From Afipia sp. 1NLS2 (lineage in GTDB: Bacteria; Pseudomonadota; Alphaproteobacteria; Rhizobiales; Xanthobacteraceae): 64,000 nt of DNA. The DNA is taken from assembly GCF_000178995.1 (NCBI RefSeq), contig NZ_ADVZ01000003.1, forward strand, positions 496,001 through 560,000. The letters run 5' to 3'. The notes under the pieces were generated by a model. It was not told the origin of the DNA, did no database searches, and saw only the letters and a list, made by a program, of their open reading frames with translations. A program made the position numbers and the translations under genes. Positions 42,410-52,021 of the stretch are shown here, one piece after another; position 1 is the first letter of the stretch; each line of letters starts with the position of its first letter.

Positions 42410-43977
42410 GACGGCTTACGGACGGACCAGCCGCCAAGCATCCGGTCGAATGTTGCGTTGATGTAAAGACCGTTCGAAAGATGAACCCGCAGACCGGCCG
42501 CAGCAGGGTGATTTGACCAAAGCGGGAAAAGTGCTTGAGCAACTGCTACTGTCCCAAACGAGATGATCGCGAGAACCATAAGCGTCCACTCGAGACGGCC
42601 TGGTGTAGGTGTTGTGGGCAGCGCGCCAGCGGTCAGCCACTCTGCCAGCGTTTGTAGGGCGAAGTAGCCGAACGCTGCGGCAAGCGAGTAGACCGCAGTC
42701 ATACGGGTCAAAACACGCGGAGCAGCGTCGGCCATTCCCTGTGCCAACAGATAAGCTACGCCGAAAATCAGGATGGTGCCGAGCGCAAGAGATTGCGGTG
42801 TTTTGTGATCAAAGCCGAAAATGGTGCCAAACGCCGCGCCGATCGCGGCATAGATCGTAAGCGCCGCGATAAAGGCCCAGCAGACTGCAGCTCCGTCAGG
42901 TATCGCAACTGGTCCTGGTCGCCGGATGGCCGCTACTTGCTCAACCGCGCCGCCAGAAGAGAGAAAGGCATGCGCCTTGTAGAGTGAATGTGCGACTATG
43001 TGGAGCAACGCTAATGAGAAGAGTCCCAGCCCGCATTGAAGCGTCATGAACCCCATTTGCGCCACCGTCGACCAGGCAAGCGAAGTTTTGACCGAAGGCT
43101 GCGTCAACATCACAAGCGCGCCGAAAAGTGCGGTGAAGCCACCTACAATAGCCAGCACGGCCAACGTTCCTGGCGAGAGCAACATGACATCAGCGAACCG
43201 GACGAGCAGAAATCCGCCACCATTTATGACGCCGGCATGCAGCAATGCGGAAACCGGTGTCGGCGCTTCCATGACTTCGGTCAGCCAACCATGCGTGGGG
43301 AATTGCGCCGACTTCAAAATTGCGGCAAGCGCAATAAGGATCGTCGCGGAAACAGCCATCAAGGGCACATTGCCCTTCCTGGCGGCCGCATTGATCGCAG
43401 CGATATCGGTTGTCCCAAAGGCGAGCGTCAGTAGAACAGCTGCCGTGATGAGACTCACGGCGCCAATCCGCGTAAAAAGCAGTTTCTTTCGCGCAGCGCG
43501 CTGCGCAGCGATCCGGCCGGGATAAAATAACAACAGACGATGAAGGCAGAGGCTGGTCGCCATCCATGACACGACAAGCTGGGAAATATTGCTAGCCTGC
43601 ACGAGAAGAAGCACGCTCGCCAGAGCTGCGGTTAGCCAACCGGTGAAGGTGCTCTGGCGCGGCTCACCGTCCAGATATGTGCGCGAATAACGCACCACGA
43701 TCCAGCCGACGAAAGCGACAAGTGCAAGCATCGTCACGCTAACGGCATCGAGACGCGTCGATAGACCGATTCCGGCGGTGCCAAAGAGGGTACTTTCGCC
43801 GGCGCCAAGGAAGACAAGCGTAACGACCGATACTAAGGCCACTGCCAGCGCCAAAAGCGCAGTAATTTCGGCAACGGTTGCTACTAAGCGAGAATGCAGT
43901 TCCGAGAGCGAAAACGAAAGACCCGCAGAAAGAAGAAGGACGAAGGGAGCAATCAACGGGAGGGCGTAAGGCGACAC
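42406..43977 (-). CDS. dabB: Inorganic carbon uptake proton channel DabB (NuoL-like)
   Basis: 523 residues and about 14 membrane helices of the proton-conducting membrane transporter family, resembling NuoL. The conserved segment is [22 protein letters not shown], with the lysine-bearing helix near [14 protein letters not shown]. It provides the cation-driven part of the DAB complex. First gene of the operon, divergent from the LysR gene at 44081. Confidence 0.9.
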   Translation of the reverse strand: MSPYALPLIAPFVLLLSAGLSFSLSELHSRLVATVAEITALLALAVALVSVVTLVFLGAGESTLFGTAGIGLSTRLDAVSVTMLALVAFVGWIVVRYSRTYLDGEPRQSTFTGWLTAALASVLLLVQASNISQLVVSWMATSLCLHRLLLFYPGRIAAQRAARKKLLFTRIGAVSLITAAVLLTLAFGTTDIAAINAAARKGNVPLMAVSATILIALAAILKSAQFPTHGWLTEVMEAPTPVSALLHAGVINGGGFLLVRFADVMLLSPGTLAVLAIVGGFTALFGALVMLTQPSVKTSLAWSTVAQMGFMTLQCGLGLFSLALLHIVAHSLYKAHAFLSSGGAVEQVAAIRRPGPVAIPDGAAVCWAFIAALTIYAAIGAAFGTIFGFDHKTPQSLALGTILIFGVAYLLAQGMADAAPRVLTRMTAVYSLAAAFGYFALQTLAEWLTAGALPTTPTPGRLEWTLMVLAIISFGTVAVAQALFPLWSNHPAAAGLRVHLSNGLYINATFDRMLGGWSVRKPS

Positions 43978-44044
43978 GAATAGCCTCCAAATGGGGTTTC
44001 ATCGCCCCGCTGATACTCGGATAAGGATTGGGAAGAAAAATGCA

Positions 44045-44080
44045 TTGTTTGCGCGTTTTCGTTCGCTATAATGAAACGAA
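44045..44080 (+). promoter_or_regulatory. Promoter of a leaderless LysR transcript with overlapping operator
   Basis: TTGTTT 44045-44050, 16 nt, TATAAT 44067-44072, then 8 nt to the ATG. The expected transcription start falls at or next to the start codon, and there is no ribosome site. TTTCGTT and AACGAAA (7-bp inverted arms, 11-nt spacer, about 44057-44081) straddle the -10, the shape of a LysR autoregulatory site. Confidence 0.55.
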
Positions 44081-44968
44081 ATGAGCGCGCTCAATTACAA
44101 CCACCTGCGATATTTCTGGGCCGTTGCCCATGACGGGAACCTCACGCGCACGGCCGAGACATTGAACGTCACCCAGTCGGCCTTATCGGTGCAAATCCGC
44201 AAACTTGAAGCGCGTTTAGGCCATCCTTTATTCGACCGACGAGGTCGGCAACTACATCTGACGGAAGCGGGTCGGATAGCGCTCGACCATGCCGATGCGA
44301 TCTTCTCGGCCGGCGAGGAACTAATTGTTACCCTGCGTAACACGGGCAGTGCGCGGCGAGTGCTTAGAGTTGGCGCTTTAGCGACGCTTTCTCGCAATTT
44401 CCAAATGGCTTTCTTAAAGCCGCTATTTGGACGCGCCGATGTTGAGCTGGTGCTGCGCTCAGGTAGCACTAGCGAGCTTTTGCAGTCGCTTGAGGAACTG
44501 AGTCTCGATATTGTTCTCGTTAACCAAGCACCGTCTCGCGATGCCTTGACGCGCTTTGTCGCTCACCGCCTCGCCGAACAACCTGTTAGCTTGATCGGCA
44601 CCAGAGCTCGACTTGGAAACAGAAAGAAGGAGGATTTAGCCCAGCGGCTAAGGTCCCACCCGATCATCTTGCCCACGACCGATAGCAGCGTGAAGATTGG
44701 CTTTGACGCTCTTGTCGATCGGCTGGGCATTCGTCCGCAAATCGTCGCGGAAGTAGAGGACATGGCGATGATGCGCTTGCTAGCACGCCAAGACATCGGG
44801 CTTGCCGTCCTGCCGCCGATCGTTGTTAAAGACGAATTGGACTCTGGTATCCTTGTCGAGGCGAACAGACTGCCAGGCATAACTGAGAATTTTTACGCCG
44901 TTACGATGGAAAGAAAATTCCCAAATCCGCTTCTGCGTCCATTATTGACGCACGATCTTTTAATGTAA
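44081..44968 (+). CDS. LysR-family regulator of the dab operon
   Basis: 295 residues beginning MSALNYNHLRYFWAVAHDGN, with HTH (LTRTAETLNVTQSALSVQIR) and an effector domain. The start is typical of NhaR/CbbR-like subgroup members. Its divergent position from dabB makes it the probable CO2-supply regulator. The effector is unknown. Confidence 0.88.
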   Translation: MSALNYNHLRYFWAVAHDGNLTRTAETLNVTQSALSVQIRKLEARLGHPLFDRRGRQLHLTEAGRIALDHADAIFSAGEELIVTLRNTGSARRVLRVGALATLSRNFQMAFLKPLFGRADVELVLRSGSTSELLQSLEELSLDIVLVNQAPSRDALTRFVAHRLAEQPVSLIGTRARLGNRKKEDLAQRLRSHPIILPTTDSSVKIGFDALVDRLGIRPQIVAEVEDMAMMRLLARQDIGLAVLPPIVVKDELDSGILVEANRLPGITENFYAVTMERKFPNPLLRPLLTHDLLM

Positions 44969-45100
44969 GAAAGAGCTGTTCATGCGAGTTTAGCGCGTGG
45001 ATTTTGATATCCTGCGTGATCTTGGCTTTTCCTAGCAGCGGCTCCGCGTGAATCTTCAGCGTGTCAATATAACATGCGTTGGTAGTCTGGAACTCTCGGC

Positions 45101-46312
45101 TCAGGTCCTTAAAAATCCTGAGATAGTCAAAAGGTCTTTATCGCCGCGGCCACATAAATTCACGACCATCAAATGCTCTCTTTGTTTTTGCGGCGCGAGG
45201 GTCAAGACCCTCGCCAAGGCATGTGCAGGTTCAAGAGCTGGAATAATACCTTCCAGCTCTGCGCAAAGACAAAGCGCTGACACCGCTTCCTCGTCTGTTG
45301 CAGAAATGTACATTACACGTCCGATAGCATCTAACCACGCATGTTCTGGTCCTACACCTGGATAATCGAGACCTGCTGAGATTGAATGTACATTCTCAAT
45401 CTGGCCATCGTCATCCATCAGTAAACGCGTCCGATTTCCATGAAGCACTCCGGGCTGTCCCTTGGTTATGGACGCCGCATGCATCCCACTTTTGAGCCCA
45501 TTACCGGCGGCCTCAACGCCATACATTTCAACCGTAGGCTCATCAAGAAAGGGATGAAACAAGCCAATCGCATTGGAGCCGCCGCCAATACACGCGATCA
45601 AAGAATCAGGAAGACGACCTTCAGATTCCAGCATTTGAGAGCGGGTTTCTTGTCCAATGACGCACTGAAAATCTCTAACCATCATGGGATATGGATGAGG
45701 CCCAGCCACAGTGCCGATGCAGTAAAAAGTATCCTCAACATTAGTCACCCAATCACGCAATGCCTCATTCATGGCGTCTTTTAGAGTTTTTGATCCCGCT
45801 TCAACCGGCCTGACATCCGCACCGAGTATCTTCATCCGTAGAACGTTGGTTTGCTGCCTTTCAACGTCTAGAGATCCCATGTAGATTACGCATTGGAGCC
45901 CAAAACGAGCGCATAACGTGGCGGTCGCTACGCCATGCATACCAGCTCCAGTTTCAGCGATAATTCGCTTTTTCCCCATGCGCCGTGCGATCAAAATCTG
46001 ACCGAGCACGTTGTTGACCTTGTGGGCACCCGTGTGGTTCAGCTCGTCGCGTTTAAAGTATATTTTGGCGCCTTTGCAGTGGTCTGTCAGACGCTCGGCG
46101 AAGTACAGCGGGCTGGGTCGGCCTACATAGTTTTTGAGATAGAAATCCATCTCGCTTTGGAACAGATGGCACTCGCGCGCTTCTATGTACACACTCTCCA
46201 ACTTGAGAATGAGCGGCATTAATGTTTCAGGTACATAGCGTCCGCCAAACAAGCCAAAGTGGCCGCGGTCATCGGGGCCGGAGCGCAAGGATTCGGCTCG
46301 ATTAATCCTCAT
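45101..46312 (-). CDS. trpB: Tryptophan synthase beta chain (solitary trpB)
   Basis: 403 residues. The PLP lysine is Lys98 in [11 protein letters not shown], and GGGSNAIG binds the cofactor phosphate. No trpA or trpF is adjacent, so this is likely an extra trpB. It could make tryptophan from indole and serine, with or without a remote TrpA. It lies 148 bp downstream of folE on the same strand, an unusual pairing. Confidence 0.88.
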   Translation of the reverse strand: MRINRAESLRSGPDDRGHFGLFGGRYVPETLMPLILKLESVYIEARECHLFQSEMDFYLKNYVGRPSPLYFAERLTDHCKGAKIYFKRDELNHTGAHKVNNVLGQILIARRMGKKRIIAETGAGMHGVATATLCARFGLQCVIYMGSLDVERQQTNVLRMKILGADVRPVEAGSKTLKDAMNEALRDWVTNVEDTFYCIGTVAGPHPYPMMVRDFQCVIGQETRSQMLESEGRLPDSLIACIGGGSNAIGLFHPFLDEPTVEMYGVEAAGNGLKSGMHAASITKGQPGVLHGNRTRLLMDDDGQIENVHSISAGLDYPGVGPEHAWLDAIGRVMYISATDEEAVSALCLCAELEGIIPALEPAHALARVLTLAPQKQREHLMVVNLCGRGDKDLLTISGFLRT

Positions 46313-46460
46313 TCACTTTAGCCCAGACAAGCGTTGCGCACGATCTTGCAGGCTCTGCATGTTTTACTTTGCATAAGAGATTTACTCGGCATAGCGGTTT
46401 CTTACATACCCGCGACGATCTGCATGGGTTTGTAAGAATTGGTCTCGTGGTAGTATGCGA

Positions 46461-47063
46461 TCAGTTGTTTGTCATAGCCAAGAACTCGTGCCTTGTACTT
46501 GCGTTGTCTCGGAAGCAGCCGAGCATACAGCTCGTGATCATTTCCGAACCCACTTTGTGAACACCTCGGCTAGACATGCAATGATGCGTAGCCTTGATCA
46601 CAACTCCTACGCCTTGTGGCTTCAATACTTCCTGTACGGCTGAAGCGATTTCAGAGGTCAGGCGCTCTTGTATTTGAAGCCTCTTAGCATATGCCTCGAC
46701 GACGCGAGCAAGCTTCGAAAGTCCGACAACGCGGCCATTCGGCACATATGCAACCCACGCCTTCCCGACAATCGGCGCGAGATGATGCTCACAGTGACTT
46801 TCGAATGCGATATCCCGGAGAATAACCATCTCCTCGTAGCCACCTGTCTCGTCAAATGTCTTGTTCAAAATTTGAATGGGATCTTGGCCGTAACCCGCAA
46901 AGTACTCGCGAAACGCCCGGGCAGCCCGTGAAGGCGTTTCGACTAATCCGGGTCTATTCGGGTTATCTCCTGCCCAACGTATGATGGTGCGAAAAGCGGA
47001 CTCGACTTCCTCCCGAGAAGGCGCGGCAATTTCGTTAGACGTAGGCAGTGGACTGATCGTCAA
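46461..47063 (-). CDS. folE: GTP cyclohydrolase I (FolE)
   Basis: 200 residues. The zinc and catalytic residues are present: Cys/His in SHCEHHLAP and the second Cys in [11 protein letters not shown]. It converts GTP to dihydroneopterin triphosphate, the first step to folate or pterins. Away from other folate genes it may be an extra copy supplying pterins. A BLUF/EAL pair lies upstream on the same strand beyond a terminator-like hairpin. Confidence 0.9.
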   Translation of the reverse strand: MTISPLPTSNEIAAPSREEVESAFRTIIRWAGDNPNRPGLVETPSRAARAFREYFAGYGQDPIQILNKTFDETGGYEEMVILRDIAFESHCEHHLAPIVGKAWVAYVPNGRVVGLSKLARVVEAYAKRLQIQERLTSEIASAVQEVLKPQGVGVVIKATHHCMSSRGVHKVGSEMITSCMLGCFRDNASTRHEFLAMTNN

Positions 47064-47102
47064 GCTTTTCGACTCCGTTGCGCCGCTCCTAAAATCAATA
47101 AA

Positions 47103-47136
47103 TTCCCCGGGGCGAGAGGGCTCGCCGACCGGGGAA
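47103..47136 (-). terminator. Strong hairpin between BLUF and folE genes
   Basis: Nested arms TTCCCCGG (47103-47110)/CCGGGGAA (47129-47136) and GGCGAG/CTCGCC with a 4-nt loop give a 14-bp stem with a 2-nt bulge. On the minus strand it is followed by TTTATTGATTTT, as an intrinsic terminator for the EAL-BLUF transcript would be. It also lies 40 nt upstream of the folE start, so a regulatory role cannot be excluded. Confidence 0.6.
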
Positions 47137-47270
47137 CATACTTTGCGTCAGCTTGCAGCGGGGCGGCTACAAGACGCAGCAAATAATACGATGGCGTGGT
47201 TGGGTTAGATCACCAAAAGCGACAAAAAGTTGGTGACGCTAACCCGCAGTGGAGTGCATACCGCAACGGC

Positions 47271-47735
47271 CTAATCCGGTGTCGAGATTGGCACCGTAAT
47301 TAAATGATCTTCGAGACTGATCATTTCGAAAACATAGTTCGAAAGCTCGCTCGCAGTCATTTTGGTAGGGTCGAAACCGTTATCGAGCCCGAATTTTGAA
47401 TTGAGTTTCTCTGCGGTCTCGGTTTTTTCCGCTAGCCCCATAGACCAATGTTCGAACATTCGCCCGTCAACAATGGAAGCATGCACGATCACGATGGATC
47501 GATGGCGTGTGTCCTTGGCAATTCGGCAGAATAAGTCCGATACAGAGGTCTGGTCACCTTCAAGAACCTGGGCGAAATAGTTGCGATTGAACATAAGGCC
47601 ACCGGTTATTCCTCGGTCGCGATTTTTAGTTCCCGCAGATAGGACGAGCTTGCGAAGCTCGCTTTGAGCAGGGTTAGTCGGTCTTTTTATGAGATTTGTG
47701 CTGTAATAAGCCAGACGAAACAACATAAGCAACAA
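47271..47735 (-). CDS. BLUF-domain blue-light photoreceptor
   Basis: 154 residues: a BLUF domain (about 6-100) and a short helical tail. The flavin photochemistry residues are visible: Tyr10 (LAYYS), Asn38 (KNRDRGITG) and Gln56 (YFAQVLEG), plus Trp in EHWSMG. It has no output domain and must act on a partner. The gene just upstream on the same strand encodes an EAL phosphodiesterase, the partner found fused in BLUF-EAL proteins such as BlrP1. Confidence 0.88.
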   Translation of the reverse strand: MLLMLFRLAYYSTNLIKRPTNPAQSELRKLVLSAGTKNRDRGITGGLMFNRNYFAQVLEGDQTSVSDLFCRIAKDTRHRSIVIVHASIVDGRMFEHWSMGLAEKTETAEKLNSKFGLDNGFDPTKMTASELSNYVFEMISLEDHLITVPISTPD

Positions 47736-47775
47736 TTCCTATCGATACGTCAGGTTTTGCCGTGGCGACAGAGTG

Positions 47776-48549
47776 TTAAACAGCGACGTGCATAGCGGCA
47801 TTCCGGCTAATTACTGAGACGTCTGGCAAAGCCATCAATGCCGGCTTGGCAAAATAATATCCTTGAAATAAGGAAATTCCTGCCGCCCGCAGAACAGTCA
47901 GCTCCTGTTCATTTTCGACCCCTTCGGCCAGCACCTCGATATCAAGCGAGCGCGCGATGCCCACAATGCCTGCGATGATCACTTGTTTGGCTCGGCTGAG
48001 GTTAATGTCTCTTAGCAGCTCCATGTCGATTTTGATGAGGTGGGGCTGCCAGCGTGCCAAAAGACCCAGTCCAGCATAACCAGCGCCGAAATCGTCAAGT
48101 GCAGTCCAAAATCCGAATTTGCGATAGGCATCCACAATTTTTTGCACGTGCCCTGGATCTGTCATCCTTTCGTTTTCAGTAAACTCGAACATCAGGTTTC
48201 GATGCGGAAACTGTGCGCGCTTTGCCGCAGCCAGGGATTTCTGAATACACGCACTTGGTTCATATACGGCGTTTGGCATAAAATTGATGGATAGCCGCAG
48301 ATCTCTTCCAGCGAATAAGGCACCCGCGGTTTGGATTGCCATCACGCGGGAGGCCTGATCAAACCGGTAACGAGTATCATCGTTCACCTGGTTCAGAATT
48401 GATAATGCTGGCTCACCATTTACGCCCCTCACCAAGGCCTCGTAACCCCAAACCTGCTGGGCAGCCAGATCAACGATCGGCTGGAACGCCATCTTGAATT
48501 CAAAGGGAAGCTGCACATCCTCGCGGCATCCAACGCATGTAGGGTTCAT
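47776..48549 (-). CDS. EAL-domain cyclic di-GMP phosphodiesterase
   Basis: 257 residues consisting of little more than an EAL domain. EAL is at 37-39 (GYEALVRG), with further active-site segments INFMPN, FEFTENERM, DDFGAGYAGL, KIDMELLRD and LAEGVENEQE, so it should hydrolyse c-di-GMP. A CxxC pair at the N-terminus (CVGC, residues 5-8) is unusual and could bind metal. It is followed by the BLUF gene after 40 bp, making a light-controlled c-di-GMP module. Confidence 0.88.
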   Translation of the reverse strand: MNPTCVGCREDVQLPFEFKMAFQPIVDLAAQQVWGYEALVRGVNGEPALSILNQVNDDTRYRFDQASRVMAIQTAGALFAGRDLRLSINFMPNAVYEPSACIQKSLAAAKRAQFPHRNLMFEFTENERMTDPGHVQKIVDAYRKFGFWTALDDFGAGYAGLGLLARWQPHLIKIDMELLRDINLSRAKQVIIAGIVGIARSLDIEVLAEGVENEQELTVLRAAGISLFQGYYFAKPALMALPDVSVISRNAAMHVAV

Positions 48550-48867
48550 CAGCGTCCAGCTTTTTAAAATGTTAGCAACGGTGGTAAAGTAGTTAAGATT
48601 TGTTAAATGGGCGTTAATCTATCGCTAGAGGGTCCTCTTAGTTAGTCAGGCTAGACCAGCAACCGCATCAGCGTGTGTTTGAGGGAGAGCTCTTTCAGAT
48701 TGGATATTCGTGCCGTTCTCCAAATAAAATTCGACGGTTTGTCGGCGCGTTCGATCTGCTATCACGGCAGTTGTGCTGTGGAGACGCGCGTAACCGATGA
48801 TGCTCATCTAGGCTGCGAAAACGCGCCAGGTATATCGTAGAACGATATGTACTCCCCGAGCCGAGCT
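48550..48867. other. Intergenic region upstream of the EAL gene
   Basis: No gene seen on either strand. It contains the EAL leader with AT-rich stretches (around 48580-48620) and the 3' side of a small minus-strand gene. No repeat or RNA gene recognised. Confidence 0.4.
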
Positions 48868-49032
48868 TCATTGCCTGCTAATCGTTACAGCGATGGCGAC
48901 CAAGATAAGAACTAATGCTACGCCGGCTATGAGAAAAGCCGACATCAGCATTTCGAATCTTTCCCCGGCTCCTATCGCCTTGGATTCTGGGGGGGCACCA
49001 ACATTAGGCTCATTGTCGTTGCTCTCTACCAT
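48868..49032 (-). CDS. Small single-helix membrane protein
   Basis: A 54-residue frame from ATG 49030-49032 to TGA 48868-48870. The polar N-terminus (MVESNDNEPNVGAPPESKAI) is followed by one strong membrane helix (SAFLIAGVALVLILVAIAVT). It has no recognised family. The ribosome site is weak, but composition and the clean helix favour a real gene. Confidence 0.5.
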   Translation of the reverse strand: MVESNDNEPNVGAPPESKAIGAGERFEMLMSAFLIAGVALVLILVAIAVTISRQ

Positions 49033-49155
49033 GGTTCTAACACTTTCTGTCCGTGTACCCGCGAATCGCAGCCTGAACGCCGACCCCGGTGCATAGCCTC
49101 GAATATCCTATTCACCGCCTATAATACGCAAAGCAGGCCGTCGCCTAAAACGGCT

Positions 49156-49326
49156 TTACTCAGCATGCAGATCTTTCTTCTCGGTCTGGAGCTTCTTCAG
49201 AAGCGCCTCGATAGCTTCGAGAGTCTGCTTGTCTACGAAGACTCGCTTGAGTTTTTGATATCTTTCGATCCGAGCGTCAATTTCATCGCACCGATTACAC
49301 ATTGGCAATCCAAGCAGCTTGCGCAT
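49156..49326 (-). CDS. Small coiled-coil protein with CxxC
   Basis: 56 residues from ATG 49326, or 48 from ATG 49302. A CNRCDEID motif is followed by an amphipathic charged helix (LKRVFVDKQTLEAIEALLKK). The pattern resembles small conserved rhizobial proteins of unknown function. A helical, possibly zinc-binding, cytoplasmic protein. Confidence 0.5.
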   Translation of the reverse strand: MRKLLGLPMCNRCDEIDARIERYQKLKRVFVDKQTLEAIEALLKKLQTEKKDLHAE

Positions 49327-49459
49327 GTTTATCAAAGCAATACGTCTGCTGAAGCGAATTGGATCAGTAGGCCACTGCCAAATTCAATTGAGCCATGTGA
49401 TGGCGCATGAAGTTCATTCCAGGAACTCGCCGTTTACCCTGTAATCCATTCGGCTAAAT

Positions 49460-49837
49460 TCAATTTACCTGTTCCCAATTTACGTTCCGACAAAGCAGTC
49501 CGCGCAATATGCACCCGCGCGTGATTAAGCTATTGTGACCGACAATCACCGTTAATGCGTAGCTTCTATCGCGTTTAGGGTCGTAGGCGGTGCCTGCAAG
49601 CTTCGTTTCAGACATGCGATCCAGCGACATCACCAATCGGTCGCCGACTTCCTCGCCTTTGCTTGCATCTTTGATCCAAAGATTGGTTGCGCAAATCTTG
49701 GATCCGCACGGTGCGATTCGGACGCGAGCATTCCCGTCATCGCGCAACCACACTCCGTCAGGGCTGCGTTCCTGGGCGGCCAATGCGGTGCAGCCTATAA
49801 GATAAAGGACAGAGAACGCTGCTGCGCGCATTATCAC
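49460..49837 (-). CDS. DUF2147 secreted protein
   Basis: 125 residues with a signal peptide (about 1-21). The body carries the DUF2147 pattern (DGVWLRDDGNARVRIAPCG, ICATNLWIKD, YDPKRDRSYALTV). Two cysteine pairs may form disulfides. Role unknown, envelope location. A TGATCC-N18-TATAGC promoter lies 36 nt above the start, putting it in the RpoE regulon. Confidence 0.85.
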   Translation of the reverse strand: MIMRAAAFSVLYLIGCTALAAQERSPDGVWLRDDGNARVRIAPCGSKICATNLWIKDASKGEEVGDRLVMSLDRMSETKLAGTAYDPKRDRSYALTVIVGHNSLITRGCILRGLLCRNVNWEQVN

Positions 49838-49872
49838 GACATAGACTCCGGAAGATCTGCACTTTTACCTTT

Positions 49873-49902
49873 GCTATACGCAGGCCTTCCCTATTCGGAT
49901 CA
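49873..49902 (-). promoter_or_regulatory. RpoE-type promoter of the DUF2147 gene
   Basis: On the minus strand TGATCC (49897-49902), 18 nt, TATAGC (49873-49878). Same spacing as the divergent promoter at 49955 and the two at the rpoE gene. Confidence 0.65.
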
Positions 49903-49954
49903 CATGTCGTGGGCGGTCCGCTTTTGTGAGATCATCGTAACGAGCAGCATCGTG

Positions 49955-49984
49955 TGATCCGGAGATCACGCTAGAGCGTAACAG
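49955..49984 (+). promoter_or_regulatory. RpoE-type promoter of the DUF2177 gene
   Basis: TGATCC 49955-49960, 18 nt, TAACAG 49979-49984, ending 30 nt above the start codon. Fits the ECF11/RpoE singlet-oxygen consensus. Confidence 0.68.
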
Positions 49985-50014
49985 GAATAGTGCTGGGTAA
50001 GGAAAGGCCACCCC

Positions 50015-50425
50015 TTGAAAACTTATGGCATTGCCTACATCGCGACCGGTTTGGTGTTTCTCGCCATTGATGCGATCTGGCTGACTGTGGCGGCGCAACG
50101 GCTCTATCGTCCGCTCATGGGTGACTTGTTGGTCGACGGCTTCAGGCTGGCGCCGGCGGCGCTGTTTTATCTCATTTACATCGCCGGAATCGTCTTGTTT
50201 GCAGTCGCGCCTGCTTTGGCCAGCGAAAGGTGGACGACAGCAACATCCTACGGCGCGCTCCTCGGGTTTTTTGCCTATGCGACCTATGACCTGACCAACC
50301 AAGCGACATTGAAAAACTGGCCGGTAGCGGTGACCATCGCCGATCTGTGCTGGGGAACGTGTCTGACCGCGGTTGCGGCAACGGCCGGTTTCCTGATCAC
50401 ACGCGCCTTCACGTCCGCGAACTGA
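50015..50425 (+). CDS. DUF2177 membrane protein
   Basis: TTG 50015 with AAGGAAAGG upstream. 136 residues and four membrane helices of the DUF2177 family (FLAIDAIWLTVAAQRLYRPL, FFAYATYDLTNQATLKNWPV). Homologues are regular members of RpoE/ChrR gene clusters; function unknown. The 3' end overlaps the convergent membrane-protein gene by 17 bp. Confidence 0.84.
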   Translation: MKTYGIAYIATGLVFLAIDAIWLTVAAQRLYRPLMGDLLVDGFRLAPAALFYLIYIAGIVLFAVAPALASERWTTATSYGALLGFFAYATYDLTNQATLKNWPVAVTIADLCWGTCLTAVAATAGFLITRAFTSAN

Positions 50426-50978
50426 TCTGGCTTATCAAGCCTGATGCGATAAGCCCGACGAAGACGCAGAGCGTGCCCGCGCTCATGGCGTTCAACCGGG
50501 AAAAGGCATGATATTCGGAAGTGGTGTAGATGTGGAGCGGAGTGCCATACATGCCATTGAGCCCGAGATAAATAAGGAAGGCTGCGCCGATTAGAACGAA
50601 GGCGATGGGCCGTTCCGAAGCTCTGAAGAACGTCGCCGCGATCAAGACGCATGGGATTAGAAAGATCTCCACCCCGGACGCAGGGCCAAATACCCGCGCG
50701 CTCAAGATCGTGTTGGCCATGCCGGCAATGGGGAGCAGCGCTCGCCCAGTCTTGGAATATCGTCTGGCAACGGCTGGCACAGCCATGAATAGCGGCGTCG
50801 ACAGGAAGGTGAAGACAGTTGCCCAGACATGGTCGCTGACGGTCCAATAGACATAGAGTGGATAAAACGGCTGGTTGGACGCCACCACCAGCGCAATCAA
50901 GTTGCAGGCGGCGACCATGGGATCGTCATGAGCGGCGTAAGCGGCGATTCGATCCCACATGTATCGAGAAAGATTCAT
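50409..50978 (-). CDS. Hypothetical multi-pass membrane protein
   Basis: 189 residues from ATG 50976-50978 (MNLSRYMWDRIAAY), which is 14 bp after the methyltransferase stop; a start at 51029 would overlap that gene. Six membrane segments. I do not recognise a family. Last gene of the rpoE-chrR operon by position. Confidence 0.65.
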   Translation of the reverse strand: MNLSRYMWDRIAAYAAHDDPMVAACNLIALVVASNQPFYPLYVYWTVSDHVWATVFTFLSTPLFMAVPAVARRYSKTGRALLPIAGMANTILSARVFGPASGVEIFLIPCVLIAATFFRASERPIAFVLIGAAFLIYLGLNGMYGTPLHIYTTSEYHAFSRLNAMSAGTLCVFVGLIASGLISQISSRT

Positions 50979-50992
50979 GGATAGACCGGGCG

Positions 50993-52021
50993 TTAGGCTG
51001 GGCGTAGGAGATAATGGCTTACGCCCCATTCTTCGCCGCCAGCATGTCCGAACAGCCCCGCCGTCGCCAGATAGAAGAGACGCCAGCGCTGGCGCCAGAG
51101 AATGGCATCGGCACCATAGACCGCGCCGAGAATGCGGTCGATTTGCTCGCGGTTTTCATCGAAGCGTGCCAGCCAGTCCACCGCTGTCTTCTGATAGTGA
51201 AGCCCGCTCCAGCGCCAGTCCTTTTCAACCACAAAGCAGTCCGGGAAATGCCCGATCAGGCCGTGGCTCGGCATGATTCCTCCCGTGAAGAAGTGCTGGG
51301 CGATCCAGTCCGCCTCGTTCCTGTGATCGAATCGATAGGGACTGTTCTTGTGACTGAAAACGTGAATGAACAGCCTTCCCGTCTCGGGGGCGAGCCACGT
51401 CCTGATACGTTCGAGCAGGCCCTCCCAGTTCGACATATGCTCGAACATCTCAACCGAGACGATCCTGTCGTACTGACTGCCCGCCGTGAATTCATTCATA
51501 TCCGCCGTTAGGATACGCACATTGGCGAGGCCGCGTTCGGCCGCTTGAGTCTCGATATGAAGTCGCTGTGGCCTTGAGTTCGAGACAGCGGTGATGATCG
51601 AACGAGGGAAACGCTCGGCCATGAAAAGCGTCAGCGATCCCCAGCCGCAGCCGAGTTCCAAGATCGCTTGCCCGTCGGCAAGGTCGGCGTGTCTGACCGT
51701 CTCTTCAAGCGACATCCGCTCGGCGTCAGCCAGAGTTTCCTCACCCGTCCGATAAAGGCAGCACGAATATTTACGACGCGGACCAAGCGTGAGGGCGAAG
51801 AACTCGGGCGGCAGTTCATAATGCTGCTTGTTGGCGGCGTCGGCATATTCGGCTATCCGATACTCGCCCATGGCGCGCACGAAATCGCTCTCTGCCAAGT
51901 GCCCCTCGGTGGCAAGCTTTCGTCGCGTGCGTCCGACTAGGAGTTCGATGCCCATCTGCGCCAGAGAGTCGGGAAGAGGGGCGCGTTCCGCAGCGCGGAT
52001 AACTGAGGCAATCAAGCTCAT
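50993..52021 (-). CDS. CFA synthase-like SAM methyltransferase 1
   Basis: 342 residues with SAM-binding motif ILELGCGWGSL and post-motif EMFEHMSNWEG of the cyclopropane-fatty-acid synthase family. It is smaller than CfaS and lacks its N-terminal domain. In Rhodobacter the RpoE-ChrR regulon contains such a gene, involved in ROS-related lipid modification. It overlaps DUF1295 by 4 bp. Confidence 0.86.
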   Translation of the reverse strand: MSLIASVIRAAERAPLPDSLAQMGIELLVGRTRRKLATEGHLAESDFVRAMGEYRIAEYADAANKQHYELPPEFFALTLGPRRKYSCCLYRTGEETLADAERMSLEETVRHADLADGQAILELGCGWGSLTLFMAERFPRSIITAVSNSRPQRLHIETQAAERGLANVRILTADMNEFTAGSQYDRIVSVEMFEHMSNWEGLLERIRTWLAPETGRLFIHVFSHKNSPYRFDHRNEADWIAQHFFTGGIMPSHGLIGHFPDCFVVEKDWRWSGLHYQKTAVDWLARFDENREQIDRILGAVYGADAILWRQRWRLFYLATAGLFGHAGGEEWGVSHYLLRPA

